This document shows positions 11,926 through 21,982 of a stretch of DNA of 64,000 nucleotides, in pieces (position 1 is the first letter of the stretch; the number at the start of each line of letters is the position of its first letter). The notes under the pieces were generated by a model. The model was not told where the DNA came from. It did not search any database and was given only the letters and a program-made list of their open reading frames with translations. The DNA lies in assembly GCF_034366625.1 (NCBI RefSeq), contig NZ_JAXMIH010000028.1, positions 1 through 64,000 of the forward strand. The letters run 5' to 3'. Both the position numbers and the translations under genes were made by a program. The stretch comes from Prosthecobacter sp. GTDB lineage: Bacteria > Verrucomicrobiota > Verrucomicrobiia > Verrucomicrobiales > Verrucomicrobiaceae.

Positions 11926-12954
11926 ATGAAAGCACTCGTCAAAGCACGCTCGGAGCGCGGACTCTGGCTCCAGGATGTCCCGGAGCCGCAGGTCGGCATC
12001 AATGATGTCCTCATCAAGGTCCGCAAGACTGGCATCTGCGGCACCGACCTCCACATTTATAAGTGGGATGCCTGGGCGCAGAAGACCATCCCCGTGCCGA
12101 TGGTCGTAGGGCATGAGTTCGTCGGCGAGGTCGTCGCCGTTGGCTCGAACGTGAGTGATTTCCATCCTGGCGAGATCGTGAGCGCTGAGGGCCACGTCGT
12201 CTGCGGTCGCTGCCGAAACTGTCTCGCCGGACGCCGCCATCTGTGCAAAGACACCGTCGGCATCGGCGTGAATCGCACGGGAGCCTTCGCGGAATACATC
12301 AGCGTGCCGATGACCAATGTCTGGCATCATCGCGATGGCGTGGATGAAGAAGTTGCGAGCATTTTTGACCCCTTCGGCAACGCCGTTCACACCGCGCTGG
12401 CCTTTGAGTGCATGGGCGAGGACGTGCTCATCACCGGCGCAGGCCCGATTGGCATCATGGCGATTCCTGTCGTGAAGCATGCCGGCGCACGCCACGTCGT
12501 CATCACCGATGTGAACGAGTATCGCCTCGATCTCGCCCGCAAGATGGGTGCGACAGTCGCTTTGAACGTTCAAACCGGCTCGCTGGCCGACGTGCAAAAG
12601 CAACTCGGCATGAAGGAAGGCTTCGACGTTGGCCTGGAGATGAGCGGCAACGCATCCGCCTTCCGCAGCATGATCGACAGCATGTGCCACGGCGGCAAGA
12701 TCGCCATGCTAGGCATCCCAAGCGAGCAGATCGCCATCGACTGGAACAAGGTCATCTTCAACATGCTCACCATCCACGGCATCTACGGCCGTGAGATGTA
12801 TGAGACCTGGTATCAGATGAGCGTCATGCTCGAAAGCGGCGTGAACATCGCCCCCGTCATCACCCACCGCTTTCACTACACCGATTTCGAGCAGGGCTTC
12901 GCCGCGATGGAGAGCGGCAACTGTGGAAAAGTCGTGCTCGACTGGACCAACTAA
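11926..12954 (+). CDS. tdh: L-threonine 3-dehydrogenase
   Basis: Oxidises L-threonine to 2-amino-3-ketobutyrate with NAD+; the product is cleaved by Kbl, encoded two genes downstream. At 342 residues it matches E. coli Tdh. Visible features of the zinc medium-chain dehydrogenase: catalytic zinc region [11 protein letters not shown] and GHEFVGEV, the structural zinc lobe with four cysteines in [15 protein letters not shown], the Rossmann motif GAGPIGIMA near residue 174 and [15 protein letters not shown]. The start was placed at the ATG giving [12 protein letters not shown], the usual N-terminus. It is the first gene of a run extending through kbl to putA, with a palindrome just upstream. Confidence 0.97.
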   Translation: MKALVKARSERGLWLQDVPEPQVGINDVLIKVRKTGICGTDLHIYKWDAWAQKTIPVPMVVGHEFVGEVVAVGSNVSDFHPGEIVSAEGHVVCGRCRNCLAGRRHLCKDTVGIGVNRTGAFAEYISVPMTNVWHHRDGVDEEVASIFDPFGNAVHTALAFECMGEDVLITGAGPIGIMAIPVVKHAGARHVVITDVNEYRLDLARKMGATVALNVQTGSLADVQKQLGMKEGFDVGLEMSGNASAFRSMIDSMCHGGKIAMLGIPSEQIAIDWNKVIFNMLTIHGIYGREMYETWYQMSVMLESGVNIAPVITHRFHYTDFEQGFAAMESGNCGKVVLDWTN

Positions 12955-12962
12955 CGTTCAAC

Positions 12963-14174
12963 ATGAAATACAACCTCCTAGCATTCCTCTTCCTCGCCTC
13001 CATCGCGCACGCGGAACTCACCGTCCCCGCCTTCACCGCCTACTCGGAGCCGGATTTTCGCGGCGTTGAGTTTTCGAAGAAACAGGGCCTCACGGGCTGG
13101 AAAGACGCGAAACAGCATGTGCTGTGGTTTGGGGAGATCAAAACGGCCGGCAAGCTCACCGCAGCGCTGCGCGTGAAAGGCGATGACGGACGCGATTTGC
13201 AGCTCACCGTCGGTGAAGCGAGCCGCGAAGCTACCGTCACGAACGGAACGGCCTCGTTTGGCGAGTTTGAGATCAGGAAAGCAGGCTATGTGAAGTTTGA
13301 GCTCACGTCCAAGGCCGACGCCGATGGCAAAGGTCTCATCGAAGCCCTTGTGCTTGATGGCCCGGCGGTGAAAGACGCGCACTTCAACCTCGAACCGCGC
13401 CGCAACGCCTCCTCGGTGCATTTGTTCTACCCGACGCCGAAGGATGAGAAGGTCGCGATGTTCTACAACGAGGTCACGGCGGTGGAGGAGCCGCTCTATT
13501 CCTTCTACATGGCCTGCGGCTTCTCACGCGGCTACTTCGGCATGCAGATCAATTCGGAGACGGAGCGACGCATCATTTTCTCTGTGTGGGATGCTGGCAA
13601 AGGCCAGAGCGCCATTGATCGGTCGAGCGTGGCCGCTGATGATCAAACGCAGCTCATCGCGAAAGGCGAAGGCGTCGAGGCGAGCGTCTTCGGCCACGAG
13701 GGCACCGGAGGGCACTCGCACCTCGTTTATCCGTGGAAGACGGGCCAGACACAGAAATTTGTCGTCGCGGTGAAGCCGGAGAAATCGCGCACGACCTACA
13801 GCGGCTACTGGTTTCAGCCGGAAAAGCAGAGCTGGATGCTCATCGCAAGCTTCCGTGCGCCCAAGGATGGCAACTTCCTGCGCGGCCTGCATTCCTTCAG
13901 TGAGAACTTCGGCGGTCAAAACGGCCACCAGCAGCGCAAGGCGCTCTTTGGCCCGCAATGGATCGCCAACGCCGATGGCAAATGGTTCGAGCTGACCACC
14001 GCGACCTTCAGCCACGATGGCACGGGCAAGGCGAACCGCCTCGACCGCTTCATGGGAGTGCAAGACGGCCGCTTCTTCCTCTCGCACGGCGGTTTCATCA
14101 AGGGCTTCACCAAGTTCGGCGAGCCTTTCCATCGTCCCGCCACCAATGAACCGCCGACCTTAAAGCTGCCATGA
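12963..14174 (+). CDS. Secreted DUF3472 (with DUF5077-like domain) protein
   Basis: A 403-residue exported protein with signal peptide [18 protein letters not shown]. The first 130 residues resemble the DUF5077 sandwich and the rest DUF3472, with landmarks such as [35 protein letters not shown] and [10 protein letters not shown]. Its function is unknown; related proteins occur in polysaccharide-use loci. It lies eight bases after tdh and overlaps kbl by ATGA, so it is co-transcribed with a threonine pathway it does not obviously belong to. I can see no catalytic motif. Confidence 0.8.
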   Translation: MKYNLLAFLFLASIAHAELTVPAFTAYSEPDFRGVEFSKKQGLTGWKDAKQHVLWFGEIKTAGKLTAALRVKGDDGRDLQLTVGEASREATVTNGTASFGEFEIRKAGYVKFELTSKADADGKGLIEALVLDGPAVKDAHFNLEPRRNASSVHLFYPTPKDEKVAMFYNEVTAVEEPLYSFYMACGFSRGYFGMQINSETERRIIFSVWDAGKGQSAIDRSSVAADDQTQLIAKGEGVEASVFGHEGTGGHSHLVYPWKTGQTQKFVVAVKPEKSRTTYSGYWFQPEKQSWMLIASFRAPKDGNFLRGLHSFSENFGGQNGHQQRKALFGPQWIANADGKWFELTTATFSHDGTGKANRLDRFMGVQDGRFFLSHGGFIKGFTKFGEPFHRPATNEPPTLKLP

Positions 14175-15361
14175 ATTCCGCCTTCCAAACTCACCTCGCC
14201 ACTCAACTCGACGCCATCCGCGCTGCGGGCACTTACAAGCGTGAACGCGTTCTCAGCACGCCGCAGGGCACACTCGTGCGTGCGAACGGCGGCACGGCGG
14301 TGCTGAACATGTGCGCGAACAACTACCTCGGCCTCGCCCAGCATCCGAAGGTGCGGCAAGCGGCGCATGAGGCGCTGGAGCATTGGGGTTATGGCCTCGC
14401 CAGCGTGCGCTTTATCTGCGGCACGCAGGGCGTTCACAAGGAGCTGGAAGCGAGTTTGAGTGACTTTCTCGGCACGGAGGACACGATTCTCTATGGCTCA
14501 TGTTTTGATGCCAACGGCGGCTTGTTTGAAACCATCCTCGGCCCCGAGGACGCGATCATCAGCGACGAACTCAACCACGCCTCGATCATCGACGGTGTGC
14601 GCTTGTGCAAAGCGCAGCGCTATCGCTACAAAAACTGCGACATGGCCGATCTGGAGGCTCAATTGATCGCCGCTGATGCCAAAGGCGCACGCTTCAAGCT
14701 GATCGCCACCGACGGCGTCTTCTCGATGGACGGTTTCATCGCGCCACTGAACACGATCTGCGATCTCGCCGATAAATACAACGCTCTGGTGATGGTCGAT
14801 GACTCGCACGCCGTCGGTTTCATGGGGGCGCATGGTCGTGGCACGCATGAGCATTGCGATGTCATGGGTCGTATCGACATCCTGACAGGCACGCTCGGCA
14901 AAGCCCTCGGCGGAGCCAGCGGCGGCTACACTAGCGGGCCCAAGGAGATCATCGAGCTGCTGCGGCAGCGTTCGCGGCCATATTTGTTCTCGAACACACT
15001 CGCGCCGACCATCGCAGGTGCTTCCATCGCCGCGCTGAGTTTGCTCAAGCAATCCACCAAGCTGCGCGACACTCTGGAGGCGAACACTCGCTTCTTCCGC
15101 GCCGAAATGACCGTCGCTGGCTTCAACATCGTGCCCGGCGAGCATCCCATCGTGCCCGTCATGCTCGGTGATGCCGCCTTGGCCTCGAAATTCGCCGATG
15201 CGATGCTGGAGCGCGGCGTGTATGTTATCGGCTTCAGCTTTCCGGTGGTGCCGCAGGGCAAGGCCCGCATCCGCACGCAGATCAGTGCGGCGCACACGCG
15301 GGAGGATTTGGAGAAGGCGGTGAAGGCGTTTGTCGAGGTGAAGCGCGAGCTTGAAGTCTAA
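14171..15361 (+). CDS. kbl: Glycine C-acetyltransferase (2-amino-3-ketobutyrate CoA ligase)
   Basis: A PLP enzyme that splits 2-amino-3-ketobutyrate with CoA into glycine and acetyl-CoA, the second step of threonine breakdown after Tdh. Its 396 residues match the E. coli enzyme. Motifs: [14 protein letters not shown] near residue 48, the cofactor aspartate and histidine in [11 protein letters not shown], and the PLP lysine in [13 protein letters not shown]. It starts within the stop codon of the DUF3472 gene (ATGA), tying it to tdh. Other members of the family (serine palmitoyltransferase, AONS, ALAS) are less likely given the neighbour. Confidence 0.96.
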   Translation: MNSAFQTHLATQLDAIRAAGTYKRERVLSTPQGTLVRANGGTAVLNMCANNYLGLAQHPKVRQAAHEALEHWGYGLASVRFICGTQGVHKELEASLSDFLGTEDTILYGSCFDANGGLFETILGPEDAIISDELNHASIIDGVRLCKAQRYRYKNCDMADLEAQLIAADAKGARFKLIATDGVFSMDGFIAPLNTICDLADKYNALVMVDDSHAVGFMGAHGRGTHEHCDVMGRIDILTGTLGKALGGASGGYTSGPKEIIELLRQRSRPYLFSNTLAPTIAGASIAALSLLKQSTKLRDTLEANTRFFRAEMTVAGFNIVPGEHPIVPVMLGDAALASKFADAMLERGVYVIGFSFPVVPQGKARIRTQISAAHTREDLEKAVKAFVEVKRELEV

Positions 15362-15367
15362 TCGGAT

Positions 15368-16033
15368 ATGAAATCGCTCGCCTTGCTGACTTTGTTCTCA
15401 TGTGCCGCCATCGCGCAGCAGCCGCGCACAGTGTCGAAAATCAGCTCGAAGGATGCCACGGCTCTGGTGGACACGAATGACGCGACTGATTTGAAGGAAT
15501 GGGGAAGCAAGGCGGGCACGTTGTGTGTCGATTGGTTCCCGAAAATCGCCGCCTTGCTGCCGAGCGAGGGCTTCACCGCGCCGAAAGAGGTCGCGTTGCA
15601 TTTTGATCCGGCAATGAAGGGCGTGGCGCATGCCGCGAACGGCAAGATCACGATCTCGGCGGCCTTTGTGCGTTCGCATCCCAATGACTGGGGCATGGTC
15701 GTTCATGAGCTGACTCATGTGGTGCAATCGTATCCGGCAGGCGGGCCTGGATGGCTGGTGGAAGGCATCGCGGACTACATCCGCATCGTGCATTTTGAGC
15801 CGCAGGCTCCGCGACCGAAGCTGACTCGTCTGGCGAGCTACAAAGATGCCTACAAGACGACAGCGATGTTTCTCGAATGGATCGAAAAGCATCACGCGGC
15901 AGGCCTTGTCGTGAAACTGAACGCGGCGTTGCGGAAAGGCGAGTATCGGGACGCCTTGTGGCAGCAACTGACTGGCAAGACGGTCGATGAACTGTGGGAA
16001 CAGTTCCTTGAAACCATCCCCTCGAAGCCATGA
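15368..16033 (+). CDS. Secreted basic secretory protein (BSP) family metallopeptidase
   Basis: A 221-residue protein with signal peptide MKSLALLTLFSCAAIAQQ. It carries the zinc peptidase motif HELTH in VVHELTHVVQSYP followed by GWLVEGIADYIR, where the downstream Glu/Asp is the likely third ligand. This arrangement is typical of the plant-pathogenesis-related BSP family, which is also found in PVC bacteria. It starts six bases after kbl and overlaps putA by ATGA. A plausible role is releasing amino acids from exogenous protein for the flanking threonine and proline catabolic enzymes. Confidence 0.85.
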   Translation: MKSLALLTLFSCAAIAQQPRTVSKISSKDATALVDTNDATDLKEWGSKAGTLCVDWFPKIAALLPSEGFTAPKEVALHFDPAMKGVAHAANGKITISAAFVRSHPNDWGMVVHELTHVVQSYPAGGPGWLVEGIADYIRIVHFEPQAPRPKLTRLASYKDAYKTTAMFLEWIEKHHAAGLVVKLNAALRKGEYRDALWQQLTGKTVDELWEQFLETIPSKP

Positions 16034-19000
16034 ACACCGATCTTATCGCCAAAGCCATCGCCATGGCGCAGAAGCTCCAGCTTCGCGCCACGGAACTGCA
16101 AACACCGGCGGAGAAGCGGCAGCAGGCGGAGCTGGACCGCATGCTGCAAACGCCTTCGGACAAGGCCACGCTCGTGCAGCTCACGGACCAAGCGTTTCGC
16201 GCAAAGTCGGCCGCGCGGGTGGCGGATCAGTTCACGCACATCCTCGATGTGCAGGGTGTGCCGCGATTCTTCAGCCCGCTGGATCGTGCGATGCTGCGCG
16301 GCTTTCAGACCTTCGGCGGCTGGCTGCCGGGCGTGTCGGTGCCGATGGTGAAGGAGCACATGCGGCAGGAGACGGCGAATGTGATCCTGCCCGCCGAGCG
16401 CGAGCTGCTGGCGGAGCATTTGCGGCAACGCACGGCGCAGGGCGTGCGCATGAACGTGAACTTCCTCGGCGAGGCGATCTTGAGTGAGGCCGAGGCGGAG
16501 CGTCGGCTGGAGCTTTACCTCGAAGCCTTGCAACAGCCGGAGACGGAGGTCTTCTCGGTGAAGATTTCCACGCTCTACTCGCAGATGTCGCCCATCGCTC
16601 GCGAGCACACGATTGCGACGCTGTGCGACCGCTTGGAGCGGCTGTATCGCAGCGCAGCACGCGCTACCTTCACCCGCCATGATGGCACGCGTGTGCCGAA
16701 GTTCATCTACCTCGACATGGAGGAGTATCGCGACCTCAGCCTGACCTGCGAGGTCTTCATGCGCACGCTTGAGCGGCGCGGCTTGGAGAAAATCAGCGCG
16801 GGCATTGTCTTGCAGGCCTACATCCCGGATTCGCATCGCTGGCAGCTCAAATTGCTCGAATGGGCGCGGCAGCGCGTGGCAGCAGGTGGCGCGGAGATCA
16901 CCATGCGCATCGTCAAAGGCGCGAACATGGAGATGGAGCGGCACGAGGCATCCATCAAAGGCTGGCCGCAGGCGCCGTTCGACTCAAAGATCGACACCGA
17001 CGCGAACTACAAGCGCATGCTGCACACCGGCTTCGAGCCGCAAAATCTCGCCGCCGCACGTCTCGGCATCGCCTCGCACAACTTGTTCGATGTCGCCTAC
17101 GCGCTCGTGCTCACGCAGAAACTGCAGGCGATGCAGCGCGTCCAGTTCGAGATGCTCGAAGGCATGGCAAACCATCAGCGCCGCGCTCTCTTTGAGGAGG
17201 CGTCCAATCTGCTGCTCTACTCGCCCGTGTGTCACAAGGAGCACTTTTTGAGCGCCATCGGCTATCTCATCCGCCGTCTTGATGAAAACACCGGCCCGGA
17301 CAATTTTCTCCGCCACACCTTCAAGCTCGTTCCCGGCAGCGCTGAGTGGGATGAACTGGAGAAGGGCTTTGTCTCCTCGTTTCAGCGGCTTGAGTCGCTC
17401 AGCGACGCACCACGACGCACGCAGGATCGGCGAAACGTGAGACAGGCTGCCAGCCTGTCCGAAGCCACAGGCTGGCAGCCTGTCTCACATTCGTTCGTCA
17501 ACGAACCTGACACCGATTGGTCACTGCCGCATCATGCGGAATGGGCGCAGAGCATTGTCACCGCATGGAAAGATCGCATTACCGAAGTGCCGCTCGTCAT
17601 CGCGGGCGAGGAACTGCGCGATGGTCGGAGCGTGCGTGATTGTCTCGATCCTTCGCGTCCTGGGACTGTGGTGGGAGATTATCGACAAGCGAATGCCGAC
17701 GACATCCCTCGCGCCGTCGAATGCGCGGCACGCGATGATGATGGCTGGCGCACGATGTCTCCGAAAGCACGCCAGCAGGTGCTGAGCGGTGTCGCCGAGG
17801 AATTGCGTAGTGCGCGTGGCGATCTCATGGGCGCAGCACTCGCGAACACAGGCAAGACCTTGGCCGAGTCTGATCCTGAGGTGAGCGAAGCGGTCGATTT
17901 CGTCGAGTTCTACGCGGAGACGGTCCGCACGTTTCATGAACTGCCAGGAGTCACCGCGAAAGGCAAGGGCGTGGTCGTCGTGGTGTCGCCGTGGAATTTC
18001 CCCATCGCCATTCCCTGCGGCGGCATCGCAGCGGCACTCGCCGCAGGCAACACGGTCATTTTGAAACCAGCATCGGATGCGGTGCTGCCTGCGTGGGAGA
18101 TGTGCCAATGTTTCTGGCGCGGCGGTGTCTCGCGCAAGGCGTTGCAATTCGTGCCATGCTCCGGCGGCAAAGAAGGCGCACAGCTCGTGCAGCATTCGCT
18201 GGTCAGCGCGGTCATCCTCACCGGGGGCACCGAGACGGCGCTGGCCATGCTGAGAGCGAAGCCAGATCTGCCGCTCAGCGCCGAAACCGGCGGCAAAAAC
18301 GCCACCATCGTCACTGCGATGGCCGACCGCGATCTCGCGATCAAGAACGTGCTGCACTCCGCCTTCGGTCACGCAGGCCAGAAATGCTCCGCCACGTCGC
18401 TGCTGCTGCTGGAGGCGGAGATTTTCGATGATCCTGAGTTCAAGCGCGCGCTGGTTGAGGCTGCGGATAGCCAGCATGTCGGCTCTGCGTGGGATTTGAA
18501 GACGAAGATAGGCCCGTTGATCCGTCCGCCCTTCGGCGATCTCGAAAACGCGCTGCTCACGCTCGAATCCGGCGAATCGTGGGCGCTGATGCCACGCAAG
18601 CTCGATGGCAACGACTGCCTGTGGTCGCCCGGCATCAAGTGGGGCGTGCAGCCGGGCAGTTACACGCATCTCACGGAGTTTTTCGGCCCGGTGCTCGCTA
18701 TGATGCGATTTGAAAAACTGCACGAAGCCATCGCGATGGTGAACCAAACCGGCTTCGGTCTCACCAGCGGCTTGGAGAGCCTGGATGATCGCGAACAGGC
18801 CGAATGGCGTGCCGGCATACGCGCTGGCAATCTTTACATCAATCGTGGCACCACCGGCGCCATCGTGCTGCGGCAACCTTTTGGCGGCATGGGCAAGAGC
18901 GCGTTCGGACCGGGCCTCAAGGCGGGCGGGCCGAACTATGTGGCGCAGTTCATGCATTTCAGTGAGATACCCGTGACAAATGCCGCCCCGCCATCGCCGA

Positions 19001-19644
19001 GTTCACCGATGTCGGCCTTGCTCACAGCCTTGAAGGGCTACGACATGCTCAATCTCGACGAGAACACGCGTCTTATTTCCGCGCTGTCATCCTACGAGCG
19101 CGTGTGGGCGGATGAATTCGCCCGCGAGCACGATCACTTCCGCCTTATCGGCCAGGACAACGTGCGCCGCTATCTTCCCGTGCGCGAGTTGCGCGTGCGC
19201 GTGGAGCGTGATGACACCACCTTTGATCTTTACGCCCGTGTCGCCGCAGCCCGCGCCGCCGGATGCCGTATCACGGTCAGCACACCGCCTGGATTTGAAT
19301 CGAAGGCGCTTCAGCGGCTGCACGAAGCGACGGAAAACTGGGCCGCAGCCATCGAATTCATCGAGGAAAGCGACGAGGATCTCGCCGCAGCCATCACGCA
19401 GCACGAAACCGACCGCGTGCGCTACGCCGCCGCAACCCGCGTGCCGGAAAGCGTGCGTCGCGCCGCCGCGGAAACGCAAACCTTCATCGCCGACGCCCCC
19501 GTGCTTGCCGAGGGCCGAGTGGAATTGATCTGGTATGTGCAGGAGCAGAGCGTGTGCTTTGATTATCATCGCTACGGCAATCTGGGCGCCCGCTCGGTCG
19601 AAGTACGCGCGGCATTGGTTGCGCCGGAGGCAAAAGCAGACTGA
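16030..19644 (+). CDS. putA: Bifunctional proline dehydrogenase / glutamate semialdehyde dehydrogenase
   Basis: Converts proline to glutamate: the FAD-dependent ProDH barrel spans about residues 100-440 (GIVLQAYIPDSHR, RIVKGANMEMERHEA, and the substrate-binding helix YLIRRLDENT), and the NAD-dependent aldehyde dehydrogenase about 500-985 (VVVSPWNFPIAIPCGG, ETGGKNATIV, active-site cysteine in HAGQKCSATS). The last 200 residues form an extra alpha/beta domain as in long PutA types; no N-terminal ribbon-helix-helix regulator domain is present. At 1204 residues it fits the longer PutA class. The ProDH-ALDH linker (about residues 470-487) is encoded by a perfect inverted repeat that keeps the frame open. 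It overlaps the upstream peptidase by ATGA. Confidence 0.95.
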   Translation: MNTDLIAKAIAMAQKLQLRATELQTPAEKRQQAELDRMLQTPSDKATLVQLTDQAFRAKSAARVADQFTHILDVQGVPRFFSPLDRAMLRGFQTFGGWLPGVSVPMVKEHMRQETANVILPAERELLAEHLRQRTAQGVRMNVNFLGEAILSEAEAERRLELYLEALQQPETEVFSVKISTLYSQMSPIAREHTIATLCDRLERLYRSAARATFTRHDGTRVPKFIYLDMEEYRDLSLTCEVFMRTLERRGLEKISAGIVLQAYIPDSHRWQLKLLEWARQRVAAGGAEITMRIVKGANMEMERHEASIKGWPQAPFDSKIDTDANYKRMLHTGFEPQNLAAARLGIASHNLFDVAYALVLTQKLQAMQRVQFEMLEGMANHQRRALFEEASNLLLYSPVCHKEHFLSAIGYLIRRLDENTGPDNFLRHTFKLVPGSAEWDELEKGFVSSFQRLESLSDAPRRTQDRRNVRQAASLSEATGWQPVSHSFVNEPDTDWSLPHHAEWAQSIVTAWKDRITEVPLVIAGEELRDGRSVRDCLDPSRPGTVVGDYRQANADDIPRAVECAARDDDGWRTMSPKARQQVLSGVAEELRSARGDLMGAALANTGKTLAESDPEVSEAVDFVEFYAETVRTFHELPGVTAKGKGVVVVVSPWNFPIAIPCGGIAAALAAGNTVILKPASDAVLPAWEMCQCFWRGGVSRKALQFVPCSGGKEGAQLVQHSLVSAVILTGGTETALAMLRAKPDLPLSAETGGKNATIVTAMADRDLAIKNVLHSAFGHAGQKCSATSLLLLEAEIFDDPEFKRALVEAADSQHVGSAWDLKTKIGPLIRPPFGDLENALLTLESGESWALMPRKLDGNDCLWSPGIKWGVQPGSYTHLTEFFGPVLAMMRFEKLHEAIAMVNQTGFGLTSGLESLDDREQAEWRAGIRAGNLYINRGTTGAIVLRQPFGGMGKSAFGPGLKAGGPNYVAQFMHFSEIPVTNAAPPSPSSPMSALLTALKGYDMLNLDENTRLISALSSYERVWADEFAREHDHFRLIGQDNVRRYLPVRELRVRVERDDTTFDLYARVAAARAAGCRITVSTPPGFESKALQRLHEATENWAAAIEFIEESDEDLAAAITQHETDRVRYAAATRVPESVRRAAAETQTFIADAPVLAEGRVELIWYVQEQSVCFDYHRYGNLGARSVEVRAALVAPEAKAD
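17437..17488. repeat. Perfect 22-bp-arm inverted repeat inside putA
   Basis: Two identical, inverted 22-base arms (17437-17458 and 17467-17488) flank an eight-base loop. Each arm contains the near-palindrome ACAGGCTGCCAGCCTGT or its complement, so the element is a palindrome of palindromes, as in REP/BIME-type repeats. It is in frame, encodes a linker containing SLSEATGWQPVSH, and lies between the two catalytic domains. Confidence 0.9.
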
Positions 19645-19651
19645 TTCGCCC

Positions 19652-20236
19652 ATGGACACTCTCTCCGCCACGCTGCTGCTGCTGACGATCATGGACCCGC
19701 TGGGAAACGTGGCGACGTTTGTGTCCGGCCTTCGACCCGTGCCACCGGAGCGGCGGTTGCGGGTGATCGCGCGGGAGCTGGTCATCGCGTTGGTGATCCT
19801 GGTCGTGTTTTTGTTCGCGGGGCCTTGGCTGCTGGGGCTGCTGCATTTGAAGCAGGAGGCATTGTTCATCAGCGGCGGCATCGTGCTGTTTTTGATCGCG
19901 TTGAAGATGATCTTCCCGCCGTCGCGACACGAGTCCGATGAGCCGCAGATCGAGCCGTTCATCGTGCCGCTGGCCACGCCGATGATCGCGGGCCCGTCAG
20001 TGCTGGCGACGCTGCTGGTGCTGGTGAGCACGCAGCCGGAGCAGCTCTGGCGCTGGTTTGCGGCATTGCTCATCGCTTGGAGCATCACGGCGGCGGTTTT
20101 GTTGTCAGCGCCAGCCATTGCACGAGTGCTGAAAGACAAAGGTTCCCTGGCTGTGGAGCGCCTCATGGGCATGCTGCTGGTCATGGTGGCCGTGCAGATG
20201 TTCCTCAACGGCATCGAGCATTATTTGAAACACTGA
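19652..20236 (+). CDS. MarC family integral membrane protein
   Basis: A 194-residue inner-membrane protein of the MarC/YhgN (UPF0056) family, with six hydrophobic segments. It shows the N-terminal signature TIMDPLGNVATF, the repeat-like second half PLATPMIAGPSVLATLLVL, and the C-terminal MGMLLVMVAVQMFLNGI. The start at 19652 gives MDTLSATLLLLTIMDPLG and follows putA by seven bases. The role of the family is not known; association with multidrug resistance has not held up. It may be co-transcribed with putA. Confidence 0.88.
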   Translation: MDTLSATLLLLTIMDPLGNVATFVSGLRPVPPERRLRVIARELVIALVILVVFLFAGPWLLGLLHLKQEALFISGGIVLFLIALKMIFPPSRHESDEPQIEPFIVPLATPMIAGPSVLATLLVLVSTQPEQLWRWFAALLIAWSITAAVLLSAPAIARVLKDKGSLAVERLMGMLLVMVAVQMFLNGIEHYLKH

Positions 20237-20240
20237 TGTC

Positions 20241-20864
20241 ATGCCCGCCTGGATCGAATACTTTGCTGTCGCCGTGTGCGCGATCGCCGCTGTGCTGGCA
20301 GCGGAGGGGAAGCGGATGGATTTGTTTGGCGTGATGGTGCTGGCACTGGTGACGGCGGTCGGCGGAGGAACGATTCGTGATTTGTGCCTCGGCGTGCGTC
20401 CGGTGTTTTGGATCGAGCAGCCGCATCATGTGTGGACGGCGCTCATCGCGGCGGTGGTCACGTTTGTCGCGGCGCGGTTCGTCCACATGCCTGAAAAGAT
20501 GCTTTCCATCGCCGATGCGTTTGGATTGGCACTGTTCGGCATCGCCGGCACGGAGAAGGCGCTCGCGTTTGGTGCGCCGGGCATCGTAGCGATCCTGCTG
20601 GGCATCGTCACCGGCGTGGCAGGCGGCATTTTGCGCGATGTGCTGCGCGGTGAACTGCCGCTGGTGTTTCAGCCGGATGTGAATCTGTATGCAACGGCGG
20701 TGTTTGTGGGCGCGCTGGTGTTTGTGCTGCTGCAAAAGTGGCTGCCTGGCTCGGAGGCGCATCGCTACATCGGCATGGCGGTCATTTTGGTGCTGCGGCT
20801 GGCGGCAATGCGCTGGAGGCTGCGACTGCCGACGTTTCGGAGTCGATCAAAGAGTTCTGGATAG
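20241..20864 (+). CDS. TRIC/YadS (UPF0126) family membrane protein
   Basis: A 207-residue protein made of two similar three-helix halves plus a final helix, as in prokaryotic TRIC cation channels. The paired glycine signatures are GGGTIRDLCLG in the first half and AGGILRDVLRG in the second. It begins four bases after the MarC-like gene. Bacterial relatives have been proposed as ion channels or glycine transporters; given the upstream threonine-to-glycine pathway, an amino-acid transport role is conceivable but unproven. Confidence 0.88.
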   Translation: MPAWIEYFAVAVCAIAAVLAAEGKRMDLFGVMVLALVTAVGGGTIRDLCLGVRPVFWIEQPHHVWTALIAAVVTFVAARFVHMPEKMLSIADAFGLALFGIAGTEKALAFGAPGIVAILLGIVTGVAGGILRDVLRGELPLVFQPDVNLYATAVFVGALVFVLLQKWLPGSEAHRYIGMAVILVLRLAAMRWRLRLPTFRSRSKSSG

Positions 20865-20895
20865 CTGAGGCAGCATGGTTCTGTTTAACAGGATC

Positions 20896-21945
20896 ATGAA
20901 CCGCCGCCATTTTGTCGCCAGGACTGCCGCCACTGCTCTTTCAGCCCCGTTTGTGAAGGCTCAGAGCAAAACTTCGCTGAACGGAACCATCATCGGACAT
21001 GGGGAAAATCGGTATCGGGTGGACTTGGAGTGGTGCAAAGCGAAGCGGGAGGTGCATCCGGTGAAAAACTGCCATGAGATGGTCATGGATGCGCAGAAGC
21101 GGCTGATCATGATCACGGACGAGGCGAAGAACAACATTCTGATCTTCGACAAAGAGGGAAAGGTGCTCGATGCGTGGACGCTGAAGCTCCGCGGCGGTCA
21201 CGGGCTGAGTTTGGATGCGCGGGATGGCAAAGAGACGCTGCTGCTGTGCGATCCGAGTGGTGGGCGTGTGGTGAAGACGACGCTGACAGGCGAGATCGTG
21301 CTGGAACTGCCGCATGCGAAGGAGTGCGGCGCGTATGACGCGGTGACGAAGTATGCGCCGACAGAGGCGGTGGCGGCACCGAACGGCGACATCTATGTGG
21401 CGGACGGCTACGGCTCGCAGTTCATCCTGCATTTCGATGCGAGCGGGAAGTTCATCCGCAAATTCGGCGGTGTGAGCACGCAGGCGATGAACGCGGGCAA
21501 GTTCATGCAGGCGCATGGAGTGACGATCGACTCACGCGGGCCGGAACCGCTGGTGCTCTGCACGGAGCGGGTGCGCAATGAGTTCCATTGGTACAAGCTC
21601 GATGGCAGCTATTCGCACTCGGTTTACTTGCCGGGTGCGTTCATGAGCCGTCCGGTGATCGCGGGTGATCTGCTGCTGTCCGGCGTGTGCTTTGGCATGA
21701 AGCCGAACGATTTCCGCATGTGGCGCGAGCGCGGGTTCATCATCATTCTGGACAAAAACAATCGCGTGATCTCCGCGCCGGGTGGCCAGCAGCCGAAGTA
21801 TGAGGGCGAGCAAGTCAGCCTGCTGCTGCAGGACCAGCCGGTGTTCCGCAACGTGCATGACGTTTGCGTGGATGACGCGGGCGACCTGTATGCGTGCCAG
21901 TGGAACGCTGACCAGGTGTATCCATACAAGCTGCACAGGGTGTGA
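20896..21945 (+). CDS. Tat-exported NHL-type beta-propeller protein
   Basis: A 349-residue protein whose N-terminus MNRRHFVARTAATALSAPF is a twin-arginine signal; an ATG seven codons upstream is less likely. The body shows repeated propeller strands such as NNILIFDKEGKVLDAWTL, GDIYVADGYGSQFILHFD and RNVHDVCVDDAGDLYACQW, resembling the 6-bladed NHL/peptidylglycine-lyase type. No catalytic residues are obvious. It is followed 37 bases later by a DUF1501 gene, a common neighbour of such propellers. Confidence 0.78.
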   Translation: MNRRHFVARTAATALSAPFVKAQSKTSLNGTIIGHGENRYRVDLEWCKAKREVHPVKNCHEMVMDAQKRLIMITDEAKNNILIFDKEGKVLDAWTLKLRGGHGLSLDARDGKETLLLCDPSGGRVVKTTLTGEIVLELPHAKECGAYDAVTKYAPTEAVAAPNGDIYVADGYGSQFILHFDASGKFIRKFGGVSTQAMNAGKFMQAHGVTIDSRGPEPLVLCTERVRNEFHWYKLDGSYSHSVYLPGAFMSRPVIAGDLLLSGVCFGMKPNDFRMWRERGFIIILDKNNRVISAPGGQQPKYEGEQVSLLLQDQPVFRNVHDVCVDDAGDLYACQWNADQVYPYKLHRV

Positions 21946-21982
21946 GAGAGGTTCACGGGGCTGGGCGTAGTGGATAACGCTC

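Noticed and set aside
17437..17488. Possible terminator or frameshift within putA
   Set aside because: The hairpin has no T-tract, the frame stays open, and both flanking domains are complete, so putA reads as one intact gene.
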